This document shows, piece after piece, positions 36,984 to 47,162 of a stretch of 64,000 nt of DNA. Location of the stretch: assembly GCA_905221605.1 (NCBI GenBank), contig CAJNDS010002346.1, positions 374,001 through 438,000 on the forward strand. Direction: 5' to 3'. This stretch comes from Symbiodinium natans (lineage: Eukaryota > Sar > Dinophyceae > Suessiales > Symbiodiniaceae). The translations under genes and the position numbers were made by a program. The notes under the pieces were generated by a model that saw only the letters and a program-made list of their open reading frames with translations, was not told the DNA's origin and ran no database searches. Numbering within the stretch: position 1 is the first letter of the stretch; every line of letters starts with the position of its first letter.

Positions 36984-37460
36984 ATGAAAAGAAAAGGGAT
37001 TTTGGTTCGATCATCTAAGGTCAAAACCAGGAGGGATTCACTGGCCAGCACGGAGCCAGGACACGGCGAGGCCGAGGAGGCTGAGCATGCAGAGAACGTG
37101 GCGGTAGATCCGCCCCTATACATGAGTGGCTCGGGCAGTGAAGGTGAGGGAGATTGGCTTGCAGCCACACCCCCAGGCATCAGTAGCATGCCGGACATTG
37201 ACAAAGAAGGTGGAGGAGATCGGACGCCGCCTCCCCTCGATGGTTCGGACAGCAATAGTGGTAGTGAATGCTCCGCTTTCGACTCGAGCGACATTTCCAG
37301 TGGGTCCACAGAGGATCGGCCTGCGCGTGCCCCTGCCAGCCCTGCGGGATCCGCCGCAGACACCGAGGATGCATGGATCGCAATGCAGCTGCAGCAGCTG
37401 AAGGACTTACCGTTCGACGTGGATGCCTCACCGGTGGCGTTTGATGTCGAAACACTATAG
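36984..37460 (+). CDS. First exon of a second insert gene (acidic N-terminus)
   Basis: ATG at 36,984. Starts MKRKGILVRSSKVKTRRDSL, then acidic and serine-rich sequence (SGSGSEGEGDWLAAT, DGSDSNSGSECSAFDSSD) ending QLKDLPFDVDASPVAFDVET. A GT donor probably lies before the stop at 37,460. It may be a nuclear protein. Unrecognised. Confidence 0.5.
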   Translation: MKRKGILVRSSKVKTRRDSLASTEPGHGEAEEAEHAENVAVDPPLYMSGSGSEGEGDWLAATPPGISSMPDIDKEGGGDRTPPPLDGSDSNSGSECSAFDSSDISSGSTEDRPARAPASPAGSAADTEDAWIAMQLQQLKDLPFDVDASPVAFDVETL

Positions 37461-37522
37461 AGCTTGGCGTGTTCTTTCTGTGGTTACAGTGTTGTTCCAG
37501 GGCTGTAGGAGTGTGACACTGC

Positions 37523-38007
37523 ATGTGTGAGGAGGCCCCGGGTCGACGACTGATGCCTCATGTGTCTGTCGACAGCGATGAGACTTTGATCCTCGGGCAT
37601 GGGGATCCCAGGAACCGTGAGCAGCTGGCAGCACTTTTGCCAGATATGGTGGAAGGTTTCAATGAAAGGATGTCAGCGCTGATGCAAAGCCCGGGGGAGA
37701 TCCCAATCCCAGAAGGCAAGCTTTAGGTCGATTCATGTTATGGTTGCACAACCAAAAACATGTCGTTGCCAGAATGCATGTGCTTGGCGCTATAGGCCCC
37801 GAGCGAAAGAAAACCAAGAAGGAAGGAAGCTCTGCTGCCAAAAAAAAGGCAAGCAAGAGAAATCGCAAGATGCATCGGAAGAAGGACATGAAGGACAAGG
37901 AAGGAAGCAAGCACGAGGACGAGAAGGAATTGTCGCACGGAGAAAAGGAGCTTGAGGAAGGCAGTGAGGAGCCGAAAAGCCCAGTCCCTGACCTCAAGCG
38001 CAAGGGT
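37523..38007 (+). CDS. Middle exons of the second insert gene
   Basis: 37,523-37,725 reads DSDETLILGHGDPRNREQLA, LLPDMVEGFNERMSALMQSP. 37,800-38,007 is a lysine-rich block (GPERKKTKKEGSSAAKKKAS; HGEKELEEGSEEPKSP). From memory, the EGFNERM...L block and a KKK-rich block occur together in dinoflagellate members of this family. Confidence 0.45.
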
Positions 38008-38079
38008 TTCTTGGCTGAAATATATTTGCATCCTCAGACGTATAAATACAAAATGTATATGGACAGCTTTACCCAGAAT

Positions 38080-38687
38080 CATAGACATTGGCATCAAAGG
38101 TGCCTTTGAGTTGGAGGATGAGGATGCGCCCGTGCTGGACAGTGCCCAAGCATGCTGCCCCAAGGAGCTACCGAGCGACGTTCTGGAATCGTTCGACGAG
38201 GCCTATCGTGCAAATGTGCGAAGGCTCCCGTACGTGCTGCAGCCAGACAGTGTGCATCATGGAAAGCACTCCTTCACGAAGAGCCTTGGCACTGATGTGT
38301 TGGTAGCTTCTACATGCAAGTTGTGTTCTGCTATGGACTATGGAGCACATGTGATGACAACGAAAAGCGCTGCATGAGGACTTTGAAGGACTCCCATGAC
38401 AAGATCCACAGAGTGGAGGTGTTGCTCCGACAGCAAGCCTTCAAGCCCAAGACAGATGGTGTTAAGGCGTCCTCGAGCCTCAGGCAGCACTTAAGTGTGA
38501 AGCTGCAGGCTGCAGTGACCGATTTTGGAGCAATATATTTAAGTTCACCTGTTGTTTGGCGAGGATTTCGTGGAAGAACCAGCCCATGCATGAAGCGTTT
38601 GCAAAGCTCATGCTGCATCTCGACAAGACGGGGGCCAAGTGCCGCGAGCAAGAGCGCGAACCTCACCAGGATTCCCCTGCCGAGTGA
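38080..38687 (+). CDS. C-terminal exons of the second insert gene (HGKHSFT domain)
   Basis: Three blocks: IIDIGIKGAFELEDEDAPVL and HGKHSFTKSLGTDVLV (to about 38,310); HRVEVLLRQQAFKPKTDG (about 38,410-38,495); and, after GGCGAG|GATTTCG, ISWKNQPMHEAFAKLMLHLD to a TGA at 38,687. The order HGKHSFT - VEVLLRQQAF - ISW..(H)EAF looks like one small globular domain interrupted by introns. Function unknown. Confidence 0.45.
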
Positions 38688-38971
38688 AGCAGCAGCCGAA
38701 GCCACATTGATGGCTCGGAGTTTTTACAGGGAATTTTGTGTAGGCCAAACCCTAGCTCGGCAGCCGCAACTTGCAGGCTGAAGCATGCTGCGCTTTAGGA
38801 AGCATGTCTTGGAACATGCGACGAAATCTTAGAAGTTGTGCGATAGTCTCGGATCGCTGGAGCTTTCAATGTCTCAAGCTCGAAAAAGCATGAGTGAGTT
38901 TGATGCGAGCTCTACAGAACCATCGTTTGTTCTGGGTTCTATTTGGTGCTTCTTTTGCAAGCACATCTCAG

Positions 38972-39116
38972 GAACCTGATGGTGGGGCGAGTATGCTTCT
39001 ACCTCCACATCCTCCTGGAACTCGGTATACCATGGTGCTTAGAGCAACCGGCCTCCTCCCTTCTGGAAACCCACCCGATGTTCGTTTATCTGGCCAGCAA
39101 GTATCGCATCTTCAAG
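38972..39116 (+). CDS. PVCSSW domain, second half
   Basis: After ACATCTCAG|GAACCTG it reads NLMVGRVCFYLHILLELGIP, WCLEQPASSLLETHPMFVYL, ASKYRIFK. GC donor TTCAAG|GCAACA. The first base completes the AG left at 35,705, giving VKSA-RNLMVGRV, so the frame is kept over a 3,266 bp gap. Confidence 0.6.
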
Positions 39117-39371
39117 GCAACATGAAAGCACTGAAGTATGCCACTGGCTTGTCTGTGTTTGCATGGAAAGTGTAGGTAAGCGAAACAAAGAGAGTGGTGT
39201 TGAAAATCTTGAGAGATTTTCCTAAGAGGGAGAGGGAGAGGGAGAGGGAGAGGGGGAGGGGGAGGGAGAGAGGGAGAGGGAGAGGGAGAGGGAGAGAGAG
39301 GGAAGGGAGTCCCTGTCTGTCTGTGTGTGTGTGTGTGTCTGTGTTTGCTGCCGGGTTCAATGAGCTGTGAG

Positions 39372-39590
39372 GTATTTATGTGGATGGGTTCATACGGCGC
39401 GTCTTGTCTGGACCTTACCTTCTTGCACGGCAAGATATCCACGCAGGCTGTGGAGCCAAGAGCTGATCACAGAGTTTTCATTCACCGGAGGCCCGAAACC
39501 AAGTCTCATATACAGCAACTACAAGTTCATCAGCGAGTTGTACCTCCCGCTTCCGCAGGGCAAGCAATGGTCTGATGAGATAGTCACCAG
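39372..39590 (+). CDS. PVCSSW domain, last exons
   Basis: 39,372-39,404 reads VFMWMGSYGAS (acceptor CTGTGAG|GTATTT). From 39,491 (acceptor ACCGGAG|GCCCG): KPSLIYSNYKFISELYLPLP, QGKQWSDEIVTRY, with a GT donor at 39,591. These continue YRIFK of the previous exon in frame. The end of the gene is not identified; an open block at 39,866-39,940 (QADQEEILATVEARKCSGSM) may belong. Confidence 0.5.
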
Positions 39591-39654
39591 GTATCCTGCA
39601 GTAACATTAAGTCTGCCGTTCAAGCCTAAACCCCAAACCCTAAACGTCTGAGTG

Positions 39655-41448
39655 TGAACGATTAAACCTGCTGAGCCAAGGAAAAAAACAACAACGGGCG
39701 ACGAGAAGGTCTATGGTGGATCCGAGATGAAAGTCTCACAACATTATCCTTCCCGATTCGGATTAGCTGTCTGTGAGATGTACATGCGTCACCAGGACAG
39801 GAAACGAGCGACTTAGGGTCTTGCATTGCGAAACAAATCCGAAAACGAAACTTGTGCTTTGCGCAGCAGCAAGCTGATCAGGAAGAGATTCTGGCAACCG
39901 TGGAAGCCAGGAAGTGTTCTGGAAGCATGGGCAATTTTAGACCGCGTTGCGTTTTACATCGTGTTTTTTTGCCGTGTGCAACAAAGGCAAGAGCTCCGAG
40001 CCCATGGACCGCGAAAACAGATGCGCGTGTCTGGCCTGCACTTAAAGAAGACAGCCAGGTTCAAACTTAAGATCCAGGATATAGGGGAGTTGTACGTGTG
40101 CTTCGTTATTGCAGTGTCAATCAAATTTGGAGGTTTAATTGGGTGTGGATGATCGAATCTCTGTGTGAATCAAAGGTGATTCCGGGCTTTATAGACCCGG
40201 GCATTAAGAACAAATATATATATATATATATACATATATATACTTATATATATGTATATGCTTCTTTATATATATATATATATAAAGAACCTATATATAT
40301 ATACTTAAGAAATATATATATATATATATACATAAATATATACATATAAAGATATGTATTTATATATGTATATATATATATATATAGATATATTTATTTA
40401 TATTGATTTATATGTGTATCTATATATATCTGTCAATACGTATATATATATATATATATATACGTACTTAACTGTGAGTTTATCGGGGTTTATCGCGTTT
40501 ATCGGGTTTATCGCGTGTCGAGGTGTGTCTTTTTTCGTGGGTTTATCGCGTTTATCGGGTTTATCGCGTGTCGAGGTGCCGGTTTTTATCGGGTTTATCG
40601 CATTTATCGGGTTTATCGCGGGTCGGTTTATCGCATTTATCGGGTTTATCGGGTTTATCGCGTCCCCGGTGTCGGGCTTATCGGGCTTATCGGGTTTGCC
40701 GCGTTTATCGCAGGGATTGTTTTTCTTTAAGCTTCGGGTCGCTATTCTTGTGTGGACGTATCATTTGCTTGCAAGCCCAGGACCCTGGCTGGACTCGCTC
40801 TGCCGGGCTGAGACAAGCTATTGCAGCGCTGGTCTGAATTACCTTTAGCAGGCTCCTGGTGCACTGCCATACATGCCTCGAGTTCTGGCTATAGCCTGCT
40901 GGGTGTGTTGGTGTTTTGGTGCGGTTCTTTCTCGTTTTTTTTGTTTTTTTTTTCAATTTTTTCAATTTTTTAATTTTTTTAATTTTTTTTAGATTTTTCA
41001 AGTTTTTTTTTAAAAAAGCAAAACCCGATAAACCGATAAAAAAGCGAGAAATCCGCGAGAAAAGCCGATAAAGTTTATCGGTTTATTGGATCTCCACAAA
41101 TTTACAAGTTTTTTTCAAAAAAGCACGGGCCTCAACCAGAAAAAAAGCAATAAGGAACCGATACTTCCAAGAAATCTGCGAGTGCTGCCAGGAGACGGCA
41201 TGCATGCATGTTTCAGTGCCTACAAGGCAAGCTGTTGGTGCACAGGAGCCTTCAATTCGAGATGATGCTGTGTGTTTCTGTGTGGTTTGCACACACACAT
41301 TGCAGCCCGAGTTAGAAAATCGGTGCTCTTCGTGCATAAGGGAGGATCATGTCGCATGCCCCAGATATTGGTTTGCTTTTACATCTTGGACACGTCAGCA
41401 TTTTCCTGATCGAAGTTTGTGTGTGTGTGCTGTTGCAGTGCACCGGCA
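39655..41448. other. Low-complexity stretch between insert genes
   Basis: AT-repeat at 40,216-40,465, TTTATCG-type tandem repeats at 40,481-40,720 and their inverse at 41,024-41,090, poly(T) at 40,925-41,020. It probably holds the end of the PVCSSW gene and the promoter of the next one. Confidence 0.5.
40481..40720 (+). repeat. TTTATCG(G/C)G minisatellite
   Basis: About 24 units of TTTATCGGG, TTTATCGCG and CATTTATCGGG, with a longer period of about 55 bp that includes TGTCGAGGTG. The inverse CGATAAA units recur at 41,024-41,090. Confidence 0.85.
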
Positions 41449-41907
41449 ATGGCCTCGGAGGATGCCTCCCGGCCACCCAAGAAACGTGTGATGGGTAAGA
41501 CGCCAAACGAAGAGGCTCTGAGGAGCCCAGTGAAGCAGAAGAGGCCCCGAGGCAGCCCGGTGAAGAAGAAATGGCCCGTGAATGCTGCCAAGCTGAAGAA
41601 GCTTGCCAAGCAGAGAGAAAAGAATCAATCACCGAAGCATCGGCCGACTACTTGCTCGACCCCGGAGCCAGTCCTGAAGAAGAACCACGATGGTGAAGAA
41701 AAGAAAGGAGCCGGGGCCAACCCAAAGGTTACTTTCAAGGACAAGGACGACGTCGTTTTTTGCACCCCTCCCAGAAGGAAGAAGCGATCAGCTGGCAGCC
41801 CCGCGGGCAGCCCGGCAATGTCGCTCGACAAGGCCGAGGCGATTTTAAGTGGTATGAAGTGCAGCAAGAAGAAGCCTGCAGTTCCGGAATCTTCTTCGGA
41901 GCCGGAG
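41449..41907 (+). CDS. Exon 1, charged HHKEY-domain protein
   Basis: ATG at 41,449, 29 nt after a TGTTGCAG that could be a trans-splice acceptor. Starts MASEDASRPPKKRVMG; lysine/proline-rich with S/T-P sites. It ends SSSEPE at a GC donor (GCCGGAG|GCCATC). Basic, disordered, probably nuclear. Confidence 0.7.
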
Positions 41908-42005
41908 GCCATCGTTTTGTTATTGTGGCTCTTGACACGTTTGCTTCAATCATCTTTGTTGTGAACCATTATAATTGTGGCTCCCGTATATGTCTCTGAC
42001 TGCAG

Positions 42006-43450
42006 GAAGCCGACGCCGAAAGTTCTGACTCCGACGCCCCGACCGAGAATCAGAAGGCAGTCTCTGCAGGCGAAGAAGCTGCAGACGAAGAAGCTGCAGA
42101 CGAAGAAGCCGCAGACGAAGAAACCGCAGGCGAAGAAACCGCAGGCGAAGAAACCGCAGACGAAGAAGCCTCCGAAGTAGAAGAAGCCTCCGAAGTAGAA
42201 GAAGCCACAGGGGGAAACGAGAAGCCAGAGCAAGAGGGAAGTGAGAGCGCAGACGAAGAGGACGAGGAACAGTGCGAGGCAGAGGACGAAGACGAAGACG
42301 AAGATGACGAGCAGGCCGAAGAGGAGCTGAGTCATGATGGCTCAAAGGATAGTGACGATGATGACGAGGATGCGGGTGCCTCGAGCTCTGAAAAGGAGGC
42401 AAGCAGCCCGAAGACCACAAGTAACAAGGACAGCAGCCGAAGCAAGCCCGAGAAGAAGGATGGCAAAGCAGCAAAGACCCAAAAGGATGAGAAGCCGGAG
42501 AAGCAGCAGTCAAGCAAGAAGAAGCCAGCTGACGAGCCCGACTCCAGCAACACGGAAAATGGAAAGCAAAAGAAGAAAGGCACGAAGGACGACGATGACC
42601 AGCACGGAACAAGCACGAGGAAGCAGAAGCCCGACACCGCGCCGGTTGAGAAGCAGGCAGACAACAACCGCAAGCAGGCAAAGGAAGAGGAGAAGAGGAA
42701 GCAGAAGCCCAACAGCACGTCGGTTGAGAAGCAGGAAGACAAGAGCCGGCGGCAGGCAAAGGAAGAGGAGAATAAGAGGAAGCAGAAGCCCAACAGCACG
42801 CCGGTTGAGACGGAGGCAGACAACAACCGCAAGCAGGCAGAGGAGGAGAAGAGGAAGCAGGAGCTCAACAGCACGCCGGTTGAGAAGGAGGCAGACAACC
42901 GCAAGCAGGCAAAGGAGGAGGAGAAGAGGAAGCAGAAGCCCAACAGCACGCCGGTTGAGAAGGAGGCAGACGATCCCCAGAAGGAAAAGGACAAGAAGAA
43001 GAAGAAGCGCAAACGTGACGGAAGTCGGCGTGAACCCAGCCAGCCAAGCAAGCCACCAGCGGCTGTCGAGGAGGTTAAACCCGGCAAGGACAAGAAGAAG
43101 ACGCCAGAGGCCTCAAAGTTGCACGATGCCGAGAAAGGCTTACCCGTCAACAGCAACACCCATCACAAGGAGTACCTACGCTACGGACGTTGGTTGAAGA
43201 ACAAAAAACGATTCCCTCAAGCCCTCGCAACGCGCATTCAAGACGAAGACAGCCGCATGAAACTGTTTGCTGACTATGTGGAGGCAGGAGGCGATGTGAA
43301 TCAAATCTTGTTCAAGCATGAGCAGAAACTGAAGGAGCAGCAGAGAAGCAGCATCAAGTACGGATTTCGATCCGAAAAATGGATTCGCGAAACTCACGGG
43401 GATGCTAAAGCGGTGAACATCATGAAACGCAAGGTCGACCAGGGCTTGAA
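42006..43450 (+). CDS. Exon 2, charged HHKEY-domain protein
   Basis: Open for about 480 codons after CTGCAG|GAAGCC, with no ATG until late, and in frame with exon 1. Order: acidic repeats (EEAADEEAADEETAGEET); a D/E-rich run; K/S-rich linker; five imperfect copies of a KRKQKPNSTPVEKEADNN-type repeat; then a globular part NSNTHHKEYLRYGRWLKNKK with AGGDVNQILFKHEQKLKEQQ. The HHKEY part resembles, from memory, a very common dinoflagellate domain of unknown function. The charged repeats read as disorder. Confidence 0.75.
42600..42975 (+). repeat. Coding repeat, about 78 bp x 5
   Basis: Units with AAGCAGAAGCCCAACAGCACG, then CGGTTGAGAAG and AACCGCAAGCAGGCAAAGGA, diverged by small in-frame changes. 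Confidence 0.8.
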
Positions 43451-43478
43451 GCACGGACAAAACATAGCAGACCCCTAT

Positions 43479-43538
43479 CCTGTTTTTGTGTAATACCCTC
43501 GTGTTCGTCCTGTTTTTGTGTAATACCCTCATGCTCGA
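43479..43538 (+). repeat. 30 bp tandem duplication inside an intron
   Basis: CCTGTTTTTGTGTAATACCC plus ten bases, twice in a row with three differences, within the intron between exons 2 and 3. Confidence 0.9.
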
Positions 43539-43569
43539 ACCTTCCTGCGTGCTGGATAATTAAGGACAG

Positions 43570-43780
43570 TCGCTGATCCTGAAGCACCAGACACGGATTT
43601 GCTGTACTTTGTGTTCATCGAAATAAACATCGACGATATCCGGGAGCTCCAAAAGATCACGAAACTGGAAGTGCAGGGTTCGATAGACGAAGCGACGCTC
43701 AAGGCCTTTACAGAGGCCGAGAGTAAAACAAAAAACATCGACAAACATTTCCATGCCATCATGTGTACACTAGTAAAGAA
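43570..43780 (+). CDS. Exon 3, HHKEY-domain protein
   Basis: After TTAAGGACAG|T it reads ADPEAPDTDLLYFVFIEINI, DDIRELQKITKLEVQGSIDE, ATLKAFTEAES. The 3' end is not certain; a GC donor ACAGAG|GCCGAG or a later site are both possible. Confidence 0.6.
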
Positions 43781-43801
43781 TGAATGATTGGCTGTGATGA
43801 G

Positions 43802-43972
43802 GCCGGTGGTGTGTTGGATCCCAGCAAGCACCAGCTCAACTTGGGTGGCGGGGCTACAGCGCAGGGCATGGCCAACGCTTTGAGGTTGACCGGCGGGCTT
43901 AGTGCTTGCTCAAAGAAGAAGCCCAAGACGAAAGGAAAGGCGAGCCAGGATGGTAAGAGCAAAGCCAAGGAG
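43802..43972 (+). CDS. Exon 4, HHKEY-domain protein
   Basis: Acceptor TGATGAG|GCCGGT. Reads GGVLDPSKHQLNLGGGATAQ, GMANALRLTGGL and a lysine-rich end. GT donor AAGGAG|GTAGGA. Confidence 0.65.
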
Positions 43973-44042
43973 GTAGGACACGAAGATAATGCCACATACA
44001 CCTTGATGACTTTACGGCTTCGTTTCTATGTTTCTTTGGCAG

Positions 44043-44116
44043 GTGGTGCCGGACAGCCCGCTGAGCCTGGCGAAGACCTTGCTGACCTCTGTGCTCAGGG
44101 ACAAGAATGCTTGCAG
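44043..44116 (+). CDS. Exon 5, HHKEY-domain protein
   Basis: Acceptor TTTGGCAG|GTGGTG. Reads VVPDSPLSLAKTLLTSVLRD, KNAC plus two bases. GT donor TTGCAG|GTGCTT. Confidence 0.7.
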
Positions 44117-44196
44117 GTGCTTTCTGCTGCGTGTCATGTTGTTGTTCGTTGGAAGTAAATTGTCGTTTGTTTGCCCCGACTCTTGTTTGCTTGAAG

Positions 44197-44284
44197 GGAT
44201 CACGCTTTCAAGCTGAAGCCCTTGAACCTTTCATCGGCGTTGATCGATCAGCTGCTGGCTTTGGAGAAGATTCTCTCAAAAAAG
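44197..44284 (+). CDS. Exon 6, HHKEY-domain protein
   Basis: Acceptor CTTGAAG|GGATCA. Reads DHAFKLKPLNLSSALIDQLL, ALEKILSKK, helical. GC donor AAAAAG|GCAACG. Confidence 0.7.
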
Positions 44285-44363
44285 GCAACGTGGCTTGCAT
44301 TACACAATCAATACATGTCGCCGTGTTCCGTTGCATTTTCTTGCAAACGATTCACATTGCCAG

Positions 44364-44435
44364 GCCAGCAAGCTTCAGGACCTCATCTCGGCCAGCAAGA
44401 CCAAAGCCAAGCACTACGGAACCATCACCAACGAG
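44364..44435 (+). CDS. Exon 7, HHKEY-domain protein
   Basis: Acceptor TTGCCAG|GCCAGC. Reads ASKLQDLISASKTKAKHYGT, ITNE. GC donor ACGAG|GCACAC. Phase 0 at both ends. Confidence 0.7.
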
Positions 44436-44497
44436 GCACACACGAAATTCAGTATCGATCAATGAAGATTTATGTTCCAACAGCGCCACCCTGACAG

Positions 44498-44620
44498 ATC
44501 AGCGAGCTCCGGGACACCACCAAGGAGCGAATCGATTTGGCAAAGGCTTTGATCAGGGCCAGCGAGAAGAAACCAAAGAAGGGATCTGAGGGCAAAAGCG
44601 AGCCGAGCAAGAAATCCTGA
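44498..44620 (+). CDS. Last exon, HHKEY-domain protein
   Basis: Acceptor CCTGACAG|ATCAGC. Reads ISELRDTTKERIDLAKALIR, ASEKKPKKGSEGKSEPSKKS and a TGA at 44,618-44,620. Lysine-rich C-terminus. Confidence 0.75.
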   Translation: MSELRDTTKERIDLAKALIRASEKKPKKGSEGKSEPSKKS

Positions 44621-45610
44621 AAGGATGCACCGGCCCGCTGCTGTTTTTGAACCTATGCTCTAAGCTGTCCTAGAGTCGTTGCCTTTAGGGGACACTGTGA
44701 GTTGCCGTGCCGAAAATCCCGAGGGAGTAAACACTCAACACCTGCAGGCATGCTCCGTAACATGTTGATGTCTGGTGGGGCAATTCATAAAGCAGTGTCT
44801 AGGGTGGCAATCGCCAGCGAGGGGCTGGGCTTACAGCTTAAGTCCTCAGACGATCGATGGTCGCTACGCATCAGCGCTGCTGTGCTCCAAAACGAACCCT
44901 GATTTCAGAGCTCTGACGTTTCATACCATGACAAGCGAGCACTTTCAAAATAGATGATTGTTATAGTTCGAAATGAATCGAACGCAGGGTCCGATCGAGA
45001 TCGCGGTCACGGGTGCGTATTGGTGCCGAGATTGCATTCGTTTCTTTGTGTGAAGCTTGCTTGCAATACGACCTTTTGACTCGACGCTTCTGCTGAGTGT
45101 CCGAGGCTATTTCAATGATGGTACTGATCTGCAATCTGGAAACCGATTCTCAGGTCAGGGGTGCTTTGCAGCATGCCAATGCCTGTTGTGTTGCTGAAAA
45201 CATCCATGCGCTGGTGTCTTTACGTGGCTCGAGGCCGCGAGGTGGTGGACAAGGCCAGTCATTCATCACGACGCATTCTACGAGAGATTTGCTCAGGCGC
45301 AACTCGGCTCATATATGTGTAGGTGTGTGTGTGTGTGTGTTTTTCACTTGCTGGCTTTGTTTCAGATCGTTTGAGTTGCTTGAACATACCTGGCTGCTTT
45401 GAAACTTAGAAGCTGGCTGCTGCAGCTGGTGTTTCCCAAGCACATGACCTTGTTCTGGATGGTACTACATGTCCGCTGGCCAAGCGTCTCGATGGCTTTT
45501 CTCGAGGGCATGAAGAGCGCAGCTTTCAAAGGATCGGTGTGTTTTGACACAAAGCTTTTGCAGTTGGCTGGTTTTGCTTCCCGGGGTTCTTAGGCTTAAG
45601 TGTGCCCTGA
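44621..45610 (+). other. Region upstream of the transposase-like exons
   Basis: Possible small exons of the next gene, none firm: 44,750-44,900 (GGAIHKAVSRVAIASEGLGL), 45,200-45,300 and 45,420-45,590 (WPSVSMAFLEGMKSAAFKGS). A CT/GT-rich run lies at 45,322-45,342. Confidence 0.35.
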
Positions 45611-46447
45611 AGATGGTATTCGAGCATCGCCGAAATACCCCCTGGTTTTGTGGAACTTCCTTTGCGTGTCCCTCAACCCGACGGTGGCATAAAAAAGACT
45701 GTGAAGTCTACTGCCATAAACTGGCCTTGGGATATGTTGAACTGGCTGCATGTGCACGACAAGCTTTTCTCATGGGCCTCCAACAATACGGACAAAGTTT
45801 CTCAGGAGGCCAAAGAATACTGGGATCGTCTTTCGGGCGAAGAAAGCGTGCAAATGCTACAGCTCGAAGAGCCTGAAAGGACGTTGCCTGTCTACTGGCA
45901 CGCGGATGGAGTTCGTGTTTACAAGCAGCAGAAGTGTTGGATATACTCTTTTGGATGTGCCTTGAAGAAGGGTCCATCCTTGTCCTCCAAGTTATTCATG
46001 CTGCTGGTCAGGGAAAACCTTGTGTGGAAGCCGTTTACTCACGATCGCATTGCTGAGTTGATCGGCTGGATACAAGGTGTGCTGCAGCGAGGTGTGTTTC
46101 CAGAACACGACTTCGAAGGCAATGCCTGGCCACGTGGGTCGCCCGAAGCTGAGAAAGCGAACCGCCCTTTTGCCGGTGGCTACAAACTGGCCTTCAGTGG
46201 TTTCAAGGGGGATTGGGAAGCGAGAGTCTTGCTGCACAAGCTGCCACGCTCATACAATCACAATTATATTTGTGAACACTGCCCAGCTTCTAAGCTGAGC
46301 GGTGCTTTCAACTATCGCAACTTTGCTCCCGACGCACCGTACCTCCAGGCTCAGTTTACACACAACCAATACCTGCTCATGACACCGCCAGAGCTACGAT
46401 CCAGCTGGACGCATGTGCCTGGCTGGACAAAAGACAGAAACCTCGAA
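45611..46447 (+). CDS. Transposase-like protein, exon A
   Basis: Open from about 45,611 (the true 5' end is in an earlier exon): GFVELPLRVPQPDGG, WPWDMLNWLHVHDKLFSW, then YWHADGVRVYKQQKCWIYSF, KGDWEARVLLHKLPR, ICEHCPASK and a C-terminal HVPGWTKDRNLE. The HADG Asp, a CxxC pair and the later DLLHxLxxGV are placed like the catalytic Asps and zinc pair of RNase H-fold transposases. This is an inference. From memory the family is repetitive in dinoflagellates. GT donor CTCGAA|GTGCCT. Confidence 0.65.
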
Positions 46448-46468
46448 GTGCCTTGTCTTTTTTTCGTG

Positions 46469-46577
46469 TATTGTCTCTATACTGTTTAGTTTCGGTGCTT
46501 TCCAAATTAGAGGGATGAATTTCTATTGTCTCTATACTGTTTAGTTTCGGCACTTTCTAAATTGGAGAAATGAATTT
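46469..46577 (+). repeat. 55 bp tandem duplication inside an intron
   Basis: Two copies (46,469 and 46,524) of TATTGTCTCTATACTGTTTA continued to GATGAATTT, with a few differences, filling most of the 140 bp intron. Confidence 0.9.
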
Positions 46578-46587
46578 TGGGTGTGAG

Positions 46588-47162
46588 GACCTCCTTCATG
46601 TACTACATCAAGGTGTGGCGTGCTGCGTTATACCGGCACTTGTGTGTGCTCACTTGGAAGAAAAGTTCGGTGACGCGTTGACATTGAAGAAGCTGGACGA
46701 AGAGTTGCAGGGATCCGTTTGGAAACATTACAAATCCTGGTGTGTTCGAACGAACGCCACAAGCTGTGGCCACCGATTCAGTTCGATTCGTTTTGGGCGG
46801 GAAAGTTGGAAGTACTCTCCTGAATTGGCTTCTTGTTACAAGGCATACACCGTGAAGATGATGATGTACTGGGTGCATGCCTTTATGTCTGATGTGGCGC
46901 AGGAGACGGCCGGTGGACCCGAGCGTGCGCGGCTGTCCTACGCCTTCGCACAAGTGCAGTGGTGTTTCGATAGCAGCGGGCCTTGGTTGAGCGACTTTGT
47001 GCGGGATCGTTCGGTGAAGCTTGGCTGGGCTTTTTTGATGATGTATCAGTGCATGAGTGCGGGAAACATGACATCCGCCAAGCGCAATTTCAAGATAGTT
47101 CCGAAGTTTCATTCGTACCTGCACCTTCTATTGTATGTCCAAAGGACATCGCGAAACCCGAG
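46588..47162 (+). CDS. Transposase-like protein, exon B
   Basis: Acceptor GTGTGAG|GACCTC. Reads DLLHVLHQGVACCVIPALVC, then KHYKSWCVRTN, SIRFGRESWKYSPEL, KMMMYWVHAFM and KRNFKIVPKFHSYLHLLLY. Spliced to exon A it gives RNLE-DLLHVLHQGV. DLLH with GV seven residues on is a usual second-Asp motif of several DNA transposase superfamilies. GC donor ACCCGAG|GCCGGC. Confidence 0.7.

Noticed and set aside
41950-43197. Long S/R/L-rich frames on both strands over the charged-repeat exon
   Set aside because: They are shadows of the K/E/A-rich exon at 42,006-43,450, which alone connects to exons on both sides.
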